From Pseudolabrys sp. (GTDB lineage: Bacteria > Pseudomonadota > Alphaproteobacteria > Rhizobiales > Xanthobacteraceae), in NCBI GenBank assembly GCA_030655215.1, contig JAURVZ010000048.1, forward strand, positions 1 through 64,000: DNA of 64,000 bases. The letters run 5' to 3'. Below, piece after piece: positions 37,949 to 46,227 of the stretch. Position 1 is the first letter of the stretch; each line of letters opens with the position of its first letter. Under the pieces are notes generated by a model that was not told the origin of the DNA, did no database searches, and saw only the letters and a program-made list of their open reading frames with translations. The translations under genes and the position numbers were made by a program.

Positions 37949-38507
37949 GATTGAACGGCGCGACGAAGCGGCCCTGCTTGTCCATCAAATAGACCAGCGC
38001 CGTGTGGTCCATGCTGTAGTCGTCCTTGTCCTTGTCGCTTGGGACCTTCTTGGAATAGACGCGATAGGCCTTTTCGACCGCATCGATGGCCGCGCGGTCG
38101 CCGGTGGCGGCGCGCACACGCGGATCGAAACTCAACAGATAATCTTTCAGCTTGGCCGCGGTGTCGCGCTCCGGATCGACGGTGATGAACAAAGCTGATG
38201 TCTTGTCGGCGTCCTTGCCGAGCGAGCGCATCAGTTCCGACACTTCGAACAAAGTGGTCGGGCAGACATCGGGACAATGCGTGAAGCCGAAGAACACCAG
38301 GAACGGCTTGCCCTTCATGTCCTGGTCTGTGATCGGCTTGCCATCTTGGTCGATCAACTGGAACGGACCGCCAATAGCAGAAGCGCCCGGTGCGCTATTA
38401 CCACTGCCCATGTTGCCGGTGGCGACCAGGAAGACGCCGAGAAAAATCACCAGCCCGGACAGAAAGGCGGCAACGACCAGGAGGATATGAGTAGCGCGCG
38501 CTGTCAT
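37899..38507 (-). CDS. SCO1/SenC family copper chaperone
   Basis: 202 residues from ATG 38507; upstream in-frame codons run past a small gene and were rejected. An N-terminal membrane anchor (ILLVVAAFLSGLVIFLGVFL) precedes the thioredoxin-like domain with the copper motif FTHCPDVCPTTLFEV and the distal His in MDHTALVYL. Sco proteins deliver copper to the CuA site of cytochrome c oxidase. TlpA (27.4 kb), its known reductant in Bradyrhizobium, is also in this window. Confidence 0.93.
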   Translation of the reverse strand: MTARATHILLVVAAFLSGLVIFLGVFLVATGNMGSGNSAPGASAIGGPFQLIDQDGKPITDQDMKGKPFLVFFGFTHCPDVCPTTLFEVSELMRSLGKDADKTSALFITVDPERDTAAKLKDYLLSFDPRVRAATGDRAAIDAVEKAYRVYSKKVPSDKDKDDYSMDHTALVYLMDKQGRFVAPFNLKRTPAEAAAELRKYL

Positions 38508-38526
38508 GGCGATTGGAAACCTGAAG

Positions 38527-38685
38527 TTAGAAGCACGCCATCCAGCCGGTGCGCAGTATTTCAAAGAAAACCGTGGTTCCGAGATAGGCCCAAAGCGCGA
38601 TTGCGGCGGCAAACAACAGGCCAACACCGAGCGCGGTCAGTAAAACTGGCCACGGCAAGGTCGTTGTTGAAACTGTCGCCGGCAT
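38527..38685 (-). CDS. 52-residue single-pass membrane protein upstream of sco
   Basis: ATG at 38685 (38683-38685 on the plus strand) to TAA 38527-38529 gives 52 residues: a short polar N terminus, one helix (VLLTALGVGLLFAAAIALWA), then GTTVFFEILRTGWMACF. The gene ends 19 nt before the Sco start, on the same strand, so co-transcription is likely. It is too short for most gene callers. Sequences of this shape occur next to Sco/cytochrome oxidase genes in related bacteria; a role in oxidase assembly is only a guess. Confidence 0.6.
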   Translation of the reverse strand: MPATVSTTTLPWPVLLTALGVGLLFAAAIALWAYLGTTVFFEILRTGWMACF

Positions 38686-38933
38686 TGCTGCGCTTTCAGG
38701 TCCATTTTCGGAACCAGAATACGGCCCGGTTCCAGGCCACCCGATTCACATAAGTCGCCCCGGCAGCCAAGGCAACATGCTTCCCTCGCCCTGCGACAAA
38801 TGCGGCGGCATTAACCATGTTCCCACCGGCAAGCCTATAAATCCGGGCATTTTCGGAGTTGCGTTGACTCAAAAGGTTAAAGCCGCAATGAATAAATCTT
38901 AAGGCATCAAAGAACGTCGATATGGAGCACGTC

Positions 38934-39833
38934 ATGCGTACCGCTTTGGCATTAGTTGCCGCGATTTCACTGTCAGTCGCCGGCACTGCCGCGCTGGCTC
39001 AGAGCCCGCAAAGCACGGGCTCGATTCCTCCCGCCGCGACAACGCCGGCAAAATGCGAAAACCCGAACGCACTGGGCGTTGCGCGCGTGGTCGAGATCGA
39101 CACCACCGGTGGCCCGGGCTTCGGCTTCGAGCACTTCAAGGCTTATGACTTCCTGCAGGACAAGGAAGTCGTGCTGACTTTCGATGACGGTCCGTGGCCG
39201 GCGCACACCGCTGCCGTGCTGAAGGCGCTGTCCGACCAGTGCACCAAGGCCTTGTTCTTCACGATCGGCAAGCACGCCGGTTGGCATCCTGAAATTTTGA
39301 AGCGTGTTGTTGCCGCCGGTCACACCGTCGGTACCCATACCTGGTCGCACAAGGACCTGTCGCGCCTGACGGACGATGAAGCCAAGGCGGAAATCGAAAA
39401 GGGCATCGCCGCCGTTTCGATCGCCACCGGCCAGCCGGTCGCGCCGTTCATCCGCTTCCCGGCGCTGCGTCACCCGCCGGCGATGGTGAAATATGTCGGC
39501 GAGCGCAATATCTCGATGTTCTCGACTGATCTCGACTCGTTCGACTTCAAGGCGCGCAAGCCGGACCAGGTCATCAAGACCGTGATGTCGAAGCTGGAAA
39601 AGACCGGCAAGGGCATCATCCTGATGCACGACTTCCAGCAGGCGACTGCGACTGCCGCACCGGATCTGCTCAAGCAGCTCAAGGACGGCGGCTACAAGGT
39701 GGTGCAGATCACCGGCGCCAAGCCGACCGAGCCGAAGAAGGAATTTGTCGAGATGGTGCGCAAAGAAATGGGCGGTGGGCTTGAAGATGCCCGTCCGATG
39801 TCGAGCGTGATCCGGACCGTTCCGGCCAACTAA
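38934..39833 (+). CDS. Polysaccharide deacetylase family protein (NodB-like), secreted
   Basis: 299 residues from ATG 38934, seven nt after GGAG; an ATG at 38922 is also possible. A signal peptide ends in AALAQ. The NodB motifs are complete: VLTFDDGPWPAHTA (catalytic Asp and metal Asp), GHTVGTHTWSHKDLS (metal His pair), RFPALRHPP and ILMHDF. It probably removes acetyl groups from cell-wall or exported polysaccharide in the periplasm. It stands alone, followed by a terminator. Confidence 0.93.
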   Translation: MRTALALVAAISLSVAGTAALAQSPQSTGSIPPAATTPAKCENPNALGVARVVEIDTTGGPGFGFEHFKAYDFLQDKEVVLTFDDGPWPAHTAAVLKALSDQCTKALFFTIGKHAGWHPEILKRVVAAGHTVGTHTWSHKDLSRLTDDEAKAEIEKGIAAVSIATGQPVAPFIRFPALRHPPAMVKYVGERNISMFSTDLDSFDFKARKPDQVIKTVMSKLEKTGKGIILMHDFQQATATAAPDLLKQLKDGGYKVVQITGAKPTEPKKEFVEMVRKEMGGGLEDARPMSSVIRTVPAN

Positions 39834-39853
39834 GCAGGTTACAAAAAATAAAA

Positions 39854-39884
39854 CGGCCGTGCAGCAATGCACGGCCGGCTTTTT
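39854..39884 (+). terminator. Rho-independent terminator, likely bidirectional
   Basis: CGGCCGTGCA (39854-39863), loop GCAA, TGCACGGCCG (39868-39877), then GC and TTTTT (39880-39884). The minus strand also has a T-rich tract (the complement of 39842-39853), so it can end both the deacetylase and the brnA transcripts. Confidence 0.85.
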
Positions 39885-39900
39885 GTTGTCCGTTGGAGAC

Positions 39901-40131
39901 TTACTTTCCGGCCGCCTTGCGCAGCGCCTCGTTGATCCGGTCCTGCCAGCCCGGCCCGTCTTCCTGGAAGTGCTCCAGCACGTCCTTGTCGAGCCGCAGC
40001 GACACCATTTCCTTAACGCCGGGCAGCGACGGCGTGGCCTTCGGCGGCGCCTCAACCGGCTTGGTGGTGACGGCCTTGAACAGCGCCTCGGCATCCTGGC
40101 GGCTGTCGCCGCTGCGGCGTTTGATGGTCAT
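39901..40131 (-). CDS. brnA: BrnA-family antitoxin, orphan
   Basis: 76 residues, ending in the BrnA ribbon-helix-helix region MVSLRLDKDVLEHFQEDGPGWQDRINEALRKAAG. BrnA normally binds and neutralises the BrnT ribonuclease toxin, encoded just upstream. No brnT is found within the 180 bp upstream (40132-40312) or downstream. It may act as a stand-alone DNA-binding protein. Confidence 0.85.
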   Translation of the reverse strand: MTIKRRSGDSRQDAEALFKAVTTKPVEAPPKATPSLPGVKEMVSLRLDKDVLEHFQEDGPGWQDRINEALRKAAGK

Positions 40132-40312
40132 GTTGGTCTCGTCATTGAAACTATGAACTTTTTCGGCCTTCCGGCGCTATAAACCACCTATACCAGACGT
40201 TCTTGCCTTGTGCCCCGATTTAAGGCCACAGTCCGACGCGGCCTTCGGCCCCGAATCAGACGGCCCAAATGGGGCGGCAAAAGGCACTATCCAAAACCAC
40301 AGGGGCACTTAG

Positions 40313-40603
40313 ATGGATGACGATGTCCGGAAACCTATCCGGGCCAACAAGGATTTGTCGCGTATGGCCACGATGAGCATGCCCAAGAAGGAAGCGGCGG
40401 CCGAGCCGGTAGTTGCTACCAAGGCCGGTCAGAACCGCCCCGTTCTCGGGCGCTTTCGGCTCCAGGTCGACCGCCAGACCAAGGCCACCTACGCCTCGTT
40501 GGAAGAAGCCGAGACGGCCGGCAAGGCCATCAAGAAGGCGCACCCGATCGTGCAGGTCTCGGTCTACGACGCCGAGCAGAGCGCGCAGACCTTGCTGGAT
40601 TGA
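40313..40603 (+). CDS. Conserved hypothetical protein
   Basis: 96 residues from ATG 40313, preceded by AGGGGC. Residues 45-85 form a compact alpha-beta unit (FRLQVDRQTKATYASLEEAETAGKAIKKAHP) with a charged N-terminal tail. No known domain was recognised. It is 64 nt upstream of the FabF-like gene and may share its transcript. A later ATG at 40364 is possible. Confidence 0.65.
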   Translation: MDDDVRKPIRANKDLSRMATMSMPKKEAAAEPVVATKAGQNRPVLGRFRLQVDRQTKATYASLEEAETAGKAIKKAHPIVQVSVYDAEQSAQTLLD

Positions 40604-40667
40604 TCGTCCGGGCGTGGGCTTCCGCGCCGGACTGAGCGTCCAAAGGCTGTCGAGTTGCAGGAGCAGC

Positions 40668-41933
40668 ATGCGACGCATTGTAGTCACCGGTTACGGCATC
40701 GTGTCCCCGCTCGGCTGCGGCGCCGACCTTGTGTGGCAAAGATTGGTCGCTGGCCGATCCGGCATTCGCCGCCTGCCCGACAATCTGGTACCCGACGTGC
40801 CGGCGAAGATTGCCGGCGTGGTGCCGACCATCGCTGACGATGCCGAAGGCGGCTTCGATCCGCTGCGCACCGTCACGGCCAAAGAACAGATGCGGATGGA
40901 TCGCTTCATCCAGTTCGCCATGACCGCGGCAGACGAAGCCATCAAGCAATCAGGCTGGGCGCCCTCAACCGACGCCGAGCGCAACCGCACCGCCACCATC
41001 ATTGCCTCCGGCATTGGCGGCTTCGCCACGATGAAGCAGGCGGTGCACACGATCGACCAGCGCGGCGCGCGCAAGCTGTCGCCGTTTACGGTGCCGTCGT
41101 TTCTGGTTAATCTCGCCGCCGGTCAGATTTCCATACGGCACGGTTTCCGCGGCCCGATCGGCGCGCCGGTGACGGCCTGCGCTGCCAGCCTGCAGGCGCT
41201 TGGCGACGGCGCACGCCTGATCCGTACCGGCGAAGCCGATGTCGCCGTCTGCGGCGGCTCGGAGGCCTGCATCGAGCGCGTCAGCCTCGGCAGCTTTGCC
41301 GCAGCGCGCGCACTGTCCACTGATTTCAACGACACGCCGGAGCGGGCGTCGCGGCCGTTCGACAAAAAGCGCGACGGCTTTGTCATGAGCGAAGGCTCCG
41401 CCGTGCTGGTAATCGAAGCGCTCGACCATGCGCTGGCGCGCGGCGCCACGCCTTTGGCAGAGATCGTCGGTTACGGCACCACGTCGGATGCGTTCAGCAT
41501 GGCGGCGGCGCCGTCGGATGGCGAGGGATTGCAACGCTGCATGCGGTTGGCCATTGAAGCCGCCGGCGTGACGCCCGACGTTGTCGGCCATATCAACGCC
41601 CATGCGACATCGACGCCGCTGGGCGACGCTGCTGAGCTCACCGCCATTCGCGGCGTGTTCAATGGGTCGCCGGTGTTGGTGACATCGACGAAGGCTGCGA
41701 CAGGACATCTTTTGGGTGCTGCCGGCGCCATTGGCGCGATCTTCGCCATCGGCGCGCTGCGCACCGGCACGATGCCGCCGACGATCAATCTGGAAGACGC
41801 CGACGATCTTGCATCCGGCCTGGCGATGGTTGGGCCGAAGGCACGGACGCAAGATATCGATTATGCAATGGCCAACGGCTTCGGCTTCGGCGGCGTTAAT
41901 GCGTCGGTGTTGATGAAGCGTTGGGAAGCGTAA
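40668..41933 (+). CDS. Beta-ketoacyl-ACP synthase II-like enzyme
   Basis: 421 residues from ATG 40668 (RRIVVTGYGIVSPLG). The catalytic triad of KAS II is complete: Cys in VTACAASLQALG, His in INAHATSTPLGD and His in STKAATGHLLGAAG. It elongates acyl-ACP by condensation with malonyl-ACP. No fab cluster is near, so it is probably an accessory FabF paralog. Longer upstream frames overlap the preceding gene and were rejected. Confidence 0.92.
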   Translation: MRRIVVTGYGIVSPLGCGADLVWQRLVAGRSGIRRLPDNLVPDVPAKIAGVVPTIADDAEGGFDPLRTVTAKEQMRMDRFIQFAMTAADEAIKQSGWAPSTDAERNRTATIIASGIGGFATMKQAVHTIDQRGARKLSPFTVPSFLVNLAAGQISIRHGFRGPIGAPVTACAASLQALGDGARLIRTGEADVAVCGGSEACIERVSLGSFAAARALSTDFNDTPERASRPFDKKRDGFVMSEGSAVLVIEALDHALARGATPLAEIVGYGTTSDAFSMAAAPSDGEGLQRCMRLAIEAAGVTPDVVGHINAHATSTPLGDAAELTAIRGVFNGSPVLVTSTKAATGHLLGAAGAIGAIFAIGALRTGTMPPTINLEDADDLASGLAMVGPKARTQDIDYAMANGFGFGGVNASVLMKRWEA

Positions 41934-42179
41934 CTACCGGCGGCAGTGACGAACGCCGTTGCGATCGTTCCAGCAGCGGCGGGCGCTGCGGCGATTGACG
42001 ATGTTCGGACCGCCCGTGACCGCGCCGACAACACCACCGACCACTGCGCCGGGAGGCCCGGCCACTACAGCGCCGGCGCCGGCACCAATCGCCACGCCTT
42101 CGAGCGTACCGGCTTGTGCCGCGATCGGCGCAGCCATGAGCGCAAGGGTCATTAAGCCGGCCTTCAGGAAGGTACGCAT
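41934..42179 (-). CDS. Small secreted glycine-rich protein
   Basis: 81 residues from ATG 42179. Signal peptide (LMTLALMAAPIAAQA), then a Gly/Ala/Val-rich stretch (VAIGAGAGAVVAGPPGAVVGGVVGAV) that reads like a glycine zipper, and a basic C terminus RRCWNDRNGVRHCRR with two Cys. Related small proteins occur in many copies in Hyphomicrobiales; the function is unknown. Its stop abuts that of the FabF-like gene with no gap. Confidence 0.75.
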   Translation of the reverse strand: MRTFLKAGLMTLALMAAPIAAQAGTLEGVAIGAGAGAVVAGPPGAVVGGVVGAVTGGPNIVNRRSARRCWNDRNGVRHCRR

Positions 42180-42350
42180 GTAAATCTCCATCACTTTTCA
42201 ATTGGTTATGAGGATAAGTCCGCCTGAGGCAGATCGTTCCAGCCGTGGAACGAGAGGCGGAGGCACAAGTTGGTTCTATGGTGCGCCGCGGCAAACAGGC
42301 CCATATGTGCTTCTGCCGGGCGTCACGTCGAAACGAGAATTGGAATTTCC

Positions 42351-43304
42351 GTGCCAGACATTGTCACTCTCACGATCAATCCGGCCGTCGATATTTTCGT
42401 CAATGTCGACAAGGTCGAGCCGACCACGAAGATGCGTGCATCAGGACCGAAGCGCGATCCGGGCGGCGGCGGTATCAATGTCGCGCGGGTGGCGCATCGC
42501 CTCGGCAGTGACGTTGTGGCGATCTATCCGGTCGGCGGCGCGCTCGGCAAATTGCTGCACCGGCTGGTCGAGCGCGAAGGCATCGACAGCATCGTCACGC
42601 CGTCGCATGTCGAGACGCGTGAGAACTTCACCGCCTTTGAAAACGAGAGCGGCGACCAGTTTCGCTTCGTCTTGCCCGGCTCGAAGCTGCATCCGGCCGA
42701 ATGGGAAGCCTGCCTCGAACGGCTGGTGTCGCTGGAGTCGAAGCCGAAATTCGTTGTCGCCAGCGGCAGCATTCCGCCCGGCGTGCCGGATGACTTCTTC
42801 GCCCGCGTGGTCAAAGCGGCAAAGAAAATGGGCGCGCAGACCGTCGTCGATACATCGGGCGATTCACTGACAGCGGTGCTTGATGAAGGCGTGACTTTGT
42901 TCAAGCCGAACCTGAACGAACTCAGCGAAATGGCCGGCGCCAAGCTGGACACCGACGAGGCCTGCATCAAGGCGTGCCGCAAGCTGATCGTCAGCGGCCG
43001 CGCCGAAGCCGTGGCGCTGACGCTCGGCGACAAAGGCGCGCTGCTGGTCACCGCCAAGCGCGTGTGGAAGGCCAAGCCGCTCGACATTGAAGTGGTCAGC
43101 GCCGTCGGCGCCGGCGACAGTTTTCTCGGCGGCATGGTGTCGGCGCTTGCTGCCGGCAAGCCGATCGAGGAAGCCTTCCGCACCGGCGTTGCTGCCGGCT
43201 CTGCCGCGGTGACCAGCCCGGGCACCGAACTGTGCAGCGAGGCCGATGTGAAGCGGCTACTGCCGCAGGTGCAGATTGAGGAGATCGCTGCGGCGACCGT
43301 CTAG
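42351..43304 (+). CDS. 1-phosphofructokinase-family hexose kinase (PfkB)
   Basis: 317 residues from GTG 42351 (VPDIVTLTINPAVD); longer frames lack homology. The PfkB signatures RDPGGGGINVARVAHRLG and VVSAVGAGDSFLGGMVSAL (with catalytic Asp in GAGD) are clear. Likely phosphorylates fructose-6-phosphate or fructose-1-phosphate; the exact substrate is open. It begins an operon with kdgK (69 nt gap) and eda. A small inverted repeat GTTCC-N6-GGAAC lies in its leader at 42236-42251. Confidence 0.88.
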   Translation: MPDIVTLTINPAVDIFVNVDKVEPTTKMRASGPKRDPGGGGINVARVAHRLGSDVVAIYPVGGALGKLLHRLVEREGIDSIVTPSHVETRENFTAFENESGDQFRFVLPGSKLHPAEWEACLERLVSLESKPKFVVASGSIPPGVPDDFFARVVKAAKKMGAQTVVDTSGDSLTAVLDEGVTLFKPNLNELSEMAGAKLDTDEACIKACRKLIVSGRAEAVALTLGDKGALLVTAKRVWKAKPLDIEVVSAVGAGDSFLGGMVSALAAGKPIEEAFRTGVAAGSAAVTSPGTELCSEADVKRLLPQVQIEEIAAATV

Positions 43305-43373
43305 CCCGATTTTTGTTTGAGCGGCGCTTGCGCTAAACTCGGCGCCAACGAACGTTTAATCAGGCGGGATGGA

Positions 43374-44309
43374 ATGGCTGGGGCGATCGACATTTTGTCC
43401 ATGGGCGAGCCCATGGTCGAGTTCAATCAAACACACGATGGCGGCGGCACGACATTCCTGCGCGGCTGCGGCGGTGACTCGTCGAACTTCGCTGTGGCTG
43501 CGGCGCGGCAAGGCGCACGCGCCGGCTACATCTCCGCCATCGGCAATGACAGCAATGGCGCGCTGCTGCGCAGCCTCTGGCAGACCGAGCAGGTCGACGA
43601 TACGCATGTGCGCACTGTCGAGGATGCGCCGACCGGCGTCTACTTCGTCAGCCATAGCGAGAGCGGCCATCAGTTCGATTTCTGCCGCACCGGATCGGCG
43701 GCGAGCCGCTACACCGCGCAGGATTTGCCACTGGAGGCGATCGCCAGCGCGAGGGTGCTGCACCTGTCCGGCATCTCGCTCGGGATTTCCACCTCGGCCT
43801 GCGACGCCGGCTACCGCGCCATTGAACATGCGCGCGCCAAAGGCGTGACGGTGTCGTTCGACACCAATCTGCGGCGCAAGCTGTGGCCGCTCAGCCGCGC
43901 CCGCGCCGTGATCTGGGACGTCATTGCGCTGTCGAATATCTGCCTGCCGAGCTATGATGACATGATCCAGTTGTCTGACATGACAGATCCGGACAGGATT
44001 GCCGATCGCTGCCTGGAGTTGGGTCCGGAGATTGTCGCACTGAAGCTCGGGGCTAAAGGTACGCTTGTTGCCGACTATGACGAGCGCATCCGCATTCCGC
44101 CCTACCCGTGTGAGTCAGTCGATGCGACCGGCGCGGGCGATACTTTCGGCGGCGCATTTATCGCGCGTCTTGTCGCTAATGATGAGCTCGAAGAGGCCGC
44201 GCATTATGCGGCGGCCGCCGCTGCTTTGTCGACCGAAGGATATGGTGCAGTCACGCCGATCCCGACAGAAGAGCAGGTACGGGCATTGCTGAAGAAAGGT
44301 TTGGCATGA
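43374..44309 (+). CDS. kdgK: 2-dehydro-3-deoxygluconokinase (probable)
   Basis: 311 residues from ATG 43374 (RBS GGCGGGA). Ribokinase/PfkB fold: GGDSSNFAVAAARQGARAGYISAIG, and ESVDATGAGDTFGGAFIARL near the C terminus. It is joined to eda by the ATGA overlap at 44306-44309, which supports KDG kinase, making the KDPG that Eda cleaves. Assignment of the substrate rests on context. Confidence 0.85.
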   Translation: MAGAIDILSMGEPMVEFNQTHDGGGTTFLRGCGGDSSNFAVAAARQGARAGYISAIGNDSNGALLRSLWQTEQVDDTHVRTVEDAPTGVYFVSHSESGHQFDFCRTGSAASRYTAQDLPLEAIASARVLHLSGISLGISTSACDAGYRAIEHARAKGVTVSFDTNLRRKLWPLSRARAVIWDVIALSNICLPSYDDMIQLSDMTDPDRIADRCLELGPEIVALKLGAKGTLVADYDERIRIPPYPCESVDATGAGDTFGGAFIARLVANDELEEAAHYAAAAAALSTEGYGAVTPIPTEEQVRALLKKGLA

Positions 44310-44950
44310 GCGCGAACGCTTCATCAATGCGGGCAAGGGAATTGCTCGTTGCCGCGCCGGTTATTCCGGTCATCACTATTGATCGTGCTTCGGACGCGGT
44401 GCCGTTGGCGCGTGCCCTGGTGCAAGGCGGCCTGCGCGTCATCGAAATCACCTTACGCACCGATGCGGCGATGGACGCAGCCAAGGCGATCATTGCCGAC
44501 GTGCCGGACGCTGTTGTTGGGCTCGGCACGGTGCTGACGCCGGATGATCTCGAACGCGCGCAGAAGATCGGCGCGGCCTTTGCCATCAGTCCGGGCTATT
44601 CGGATGGCTTGCTGCGCGCGGCTGCGGCAGGCGACTTCGCTTATGTGCCCGGCATCCAGACCGCGTCCGACCTGATTGCTTGCGTGACGGCCGGCTTCGA
44701 TGTCGTGAAGTTTTTTCCCGCGGTATCGGCCGGCGGACTTGCCGCGCTCAATGCGCTGAGCGGGCCGTTTCCATCTGTCAGCTATTGTCCGACCGGTGGC
44801 ATTGGCGAAACGAACGCCGCAGAGTGGCTGGCGCATCCGAAGGTCGTTGCTGTCGGCGGCTCATGGATCACGCCGGCGAGCGCCATCGCCAAGGGCGACT
44901 GGCAGGGTATCGAGATGCGGGCGCGAGCGGCGACGAAGTTGCGGGGGTAG
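44306..44950 (+). CDS. eda: KDPG/KHG aldolase
   Basis: 214 residues. PVIPVITIDR and VIEITLRTDAAM (catalytic Glu), then VVKFFPAVSAGG with the Schiff-base Lys, and YCPTGGIGETNAAEWL bind the phosphate. It splits 2-keto-3-deoxy-6-phosphogluconate to pyruvate and glyceraldehyde-3-phosphate, the last step of the Entner-Doudoroff route. Translationally coupled to the kinase. Confidence 0.95.
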   Translation: MSANASSMRARELLVAAPVIPVITIDRASDAVPLARALVQGGLRVIEITLRTDAAMDAAKAIIADVPDAVVGLGTVLTPDDLERAQKIGAAFAISPGYSDGLLRAAAAGDFAYVPGIQTASDLIACVTAGFDVVKFFPAVSAGGLAALNALSGPFPSVSYCPTGGIGETNAAEWLAHPKVVAVGGSWITPASAIAKGDWQGIEMRARAATKLRG

Positions 44951-44963
44951 AGATCGGGGTATC

Positions 44964-45019
44964 GCCCGTCTTCGCTAAAGCTTCGACGGGCAACCTTCCC
45001 TCGCTTCGCGAGCGAAGGT
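44964..45019. repeat. Two small inverted repeats beside tRNA-Gly
   Basis: GCCCGTC (44964-44970) pairs with GACGGGC (44985-44991), and AACCTTC (44992-44998) with GAAGGTT (45014-45020), the latter around TCGCTTCGCGAGCGA. The hairpins lie between the eda stop and the tRNA 3' end. They may help end transcription of both; no T-run follows. Confidence 0.6.
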
Positions 45020-45093
45020 TGGAGCGGGTGAAGGGAATCGAACCCTCGTCGTGAGCTTGGGAAGCTCCTGCTCTACCATTGAGCTACACCCGC
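45020..45093 (-). tRNA. tRNA-Gly(CCC)
   Basis: The minus strand folds as GCGGGTG acceptor, GCTC/GAGC D arm, anticodon loop TTCCCAA (anticodon CCC reading GGG), GAGGG/CCCTT... T arm with GGTTCGATT, closing CACCCGC, discriminator T and encoded CCA. The body closely matches E. coli tRNA-Gly(CCC). The anticodon stem has one mismatch at its base (G27-A43). Confidence 0.95.
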
Positions 45094-45257
45094 ATTGGCC
45101 TGACTCTTCGCAGATTACGTGCAACCGCGCAATTTCCAGTTCCGCCATCCAGAACAAATGTCGAACCGCCTTGTGGCTGCACGGCCCGCCGGCACACTAG
45201 GAACGTGCGCGGCAAACCCGCGTTGAGTCCGCGTATTTGTAGCGTGGAGTGCGTATC

Positions 45258-45497
45258 ATGCAGATGAAAAATGCCTTGCTGGCGCTGACCGAAGCGGTGC
45301 GCCAGGCGCGTCTCGAGATCGCCTGCTACCGCGACGATTTGTGCCGCGGCACGCCGGAAGGCACCGTCGACCGGTTGTCTAAAATTCTTGGCGATGAAGA
45401 GATTAATGCCGCCATGGCGCTGATTGACCCTGACGCCGAGAGCCCGTCGATTGTGCCGCAGCAGGAAGAGCGGCGCGTCTCCGCCGGGCGGCACTGA
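45258..45497 (+). CDS. Conserved hypothetical protein, small
   Basis: 79 residues from ATG 45258 (GGAG eight nt upstream). Mostly helical: LLALTEAVRQARLEIACYRDD and VDRLSKILGDEEINAAMALID. No domain was recognised. Its stop overlaps the next start (TGATG, 45495-45499), so the two are coupled. Confidence 0.65.
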   Translation: MQMKNALLALTEAVRQARLEIACYRDDLCRGTPEGTVDRLSKILGDEEINAAMALIDPDAESPSIVPQQEERRVSAGRH

Positions 45498-45838
45498 TGC
45501 GCAGCCCCAGTCTTAGTCCTGGCCTTGCGCCGGCATTCGATGAAGCCGTTCATCTCGTCCTGTGCGACTTCGGCAAGCAGGGCTTGGCCTATGTCGAGAC
45601 CGAGCCGCTGACCACCGAGCAGAACGTCATCAACAACATGCTGGCCGGACAATACACGCACCCGGTGCAGGTCATGGCGTTCAACATTGCCGAAGGCTGG
45701 TCGCGCGACGTCTCGGAAGATGTGGCGCATGAAGTGCTGGAGCGCGCTCGTGCCGAACACAAGACGATCCCCGAGGAAACCAGAGGCTTCCTCGAGGACC
45801 TGTTGGACGAAGAGCTCGAACCCGAGCTGACCGCCTAG
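45497..45838 (+). CDS. Conserved hypothetical protein
   Basis: 113 residues, acidic, alpha-beta (FDEAVHLVLCDFGKQGLAYVE; ERARAEHKTIPEETRGFLED). No membrane segment or known domain seen. Translationally coupled to the preceding small gene. The stop is shared with the convergent GlsB gene in CTAG (45835-45838). Confidence 0.7.
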   Translation: MRSPSLSPGLAPAFDEAVHLVLCDFGKQGLAYVETEPLTTEQNVINNMLAGQYTHPVQVMAFNIAEGWSRDVSEDVAHEVLERARAEHKTIPEETRGFLEDLLDEELEPELTA

Positions 45839-46089
45839 GCGTTCCGGCGCGCCAGCATGCTCCAGATAAACAGCACCAGGATGGCGCCGAGGACGGCACC
45901 GATAAAGCCGGCGCTTTGACCCGCCTGGTACCAGCCCATTGCCTGGCCGATATAAGTGGCGACGAAGGCGCCGACGATGCCGAGAATGGTCGTCAGGATG
46001 AAGCCGCTCGGCTCGTTCGAGCCCGGATGCAGGAAGCGTGCAACGAGGCCGGCGATGAAACCGATGATGATGGTCCAGATGATGCTCAT
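45835..46089 (-). CDS. GlsB/YeaQ/YmgE family stress membrane protein
   Basis: 84 residues from ATG 46089: three membrane helices with glycine-rich turns (IIWTIIIGFIAGLVARFLHPG, FILTTILGIVGAFVATYIGQ, GFIGAVLGAILVLFIWSML). This is the transglycosylase-associated protein family, found in stress-induced small membrane proteins. Function unproven. Confidence 0.9.
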   Translation of the reverse strand: MSIIWTIIIGFIAGLVARFLHPGSNEPSGFILTTILGIVGAFVATYIGQAMGWYQAGQSAGFIGAVLGAILVLFIWSMLARRNA

Positions 46090-46227
46090 TTTTACCCTCC
46101 AAATGTTCCCCTCAGGAACAATTGGCAGCGGCAATGGTTCCGCCTAAGAACAGTCCAGATTGCTCCGTTTGGCAGTCGCTGACGGAGACGACCGATTCTT
46201 CACATCATTTTCAGCCTGCCCTGCGCC

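Noticed and set aside
38696-38986. 96-codon minus-strand frame overlapping the deacetylase start
   Set aside because: No RBS or domain, runs across the deacetylase signal-peptide region and upstream promoter.
40132-40312. Search for a brnT toxin upstream of brnA
   Set aside because: No frame of suitable length or BrnT motif on either strand.
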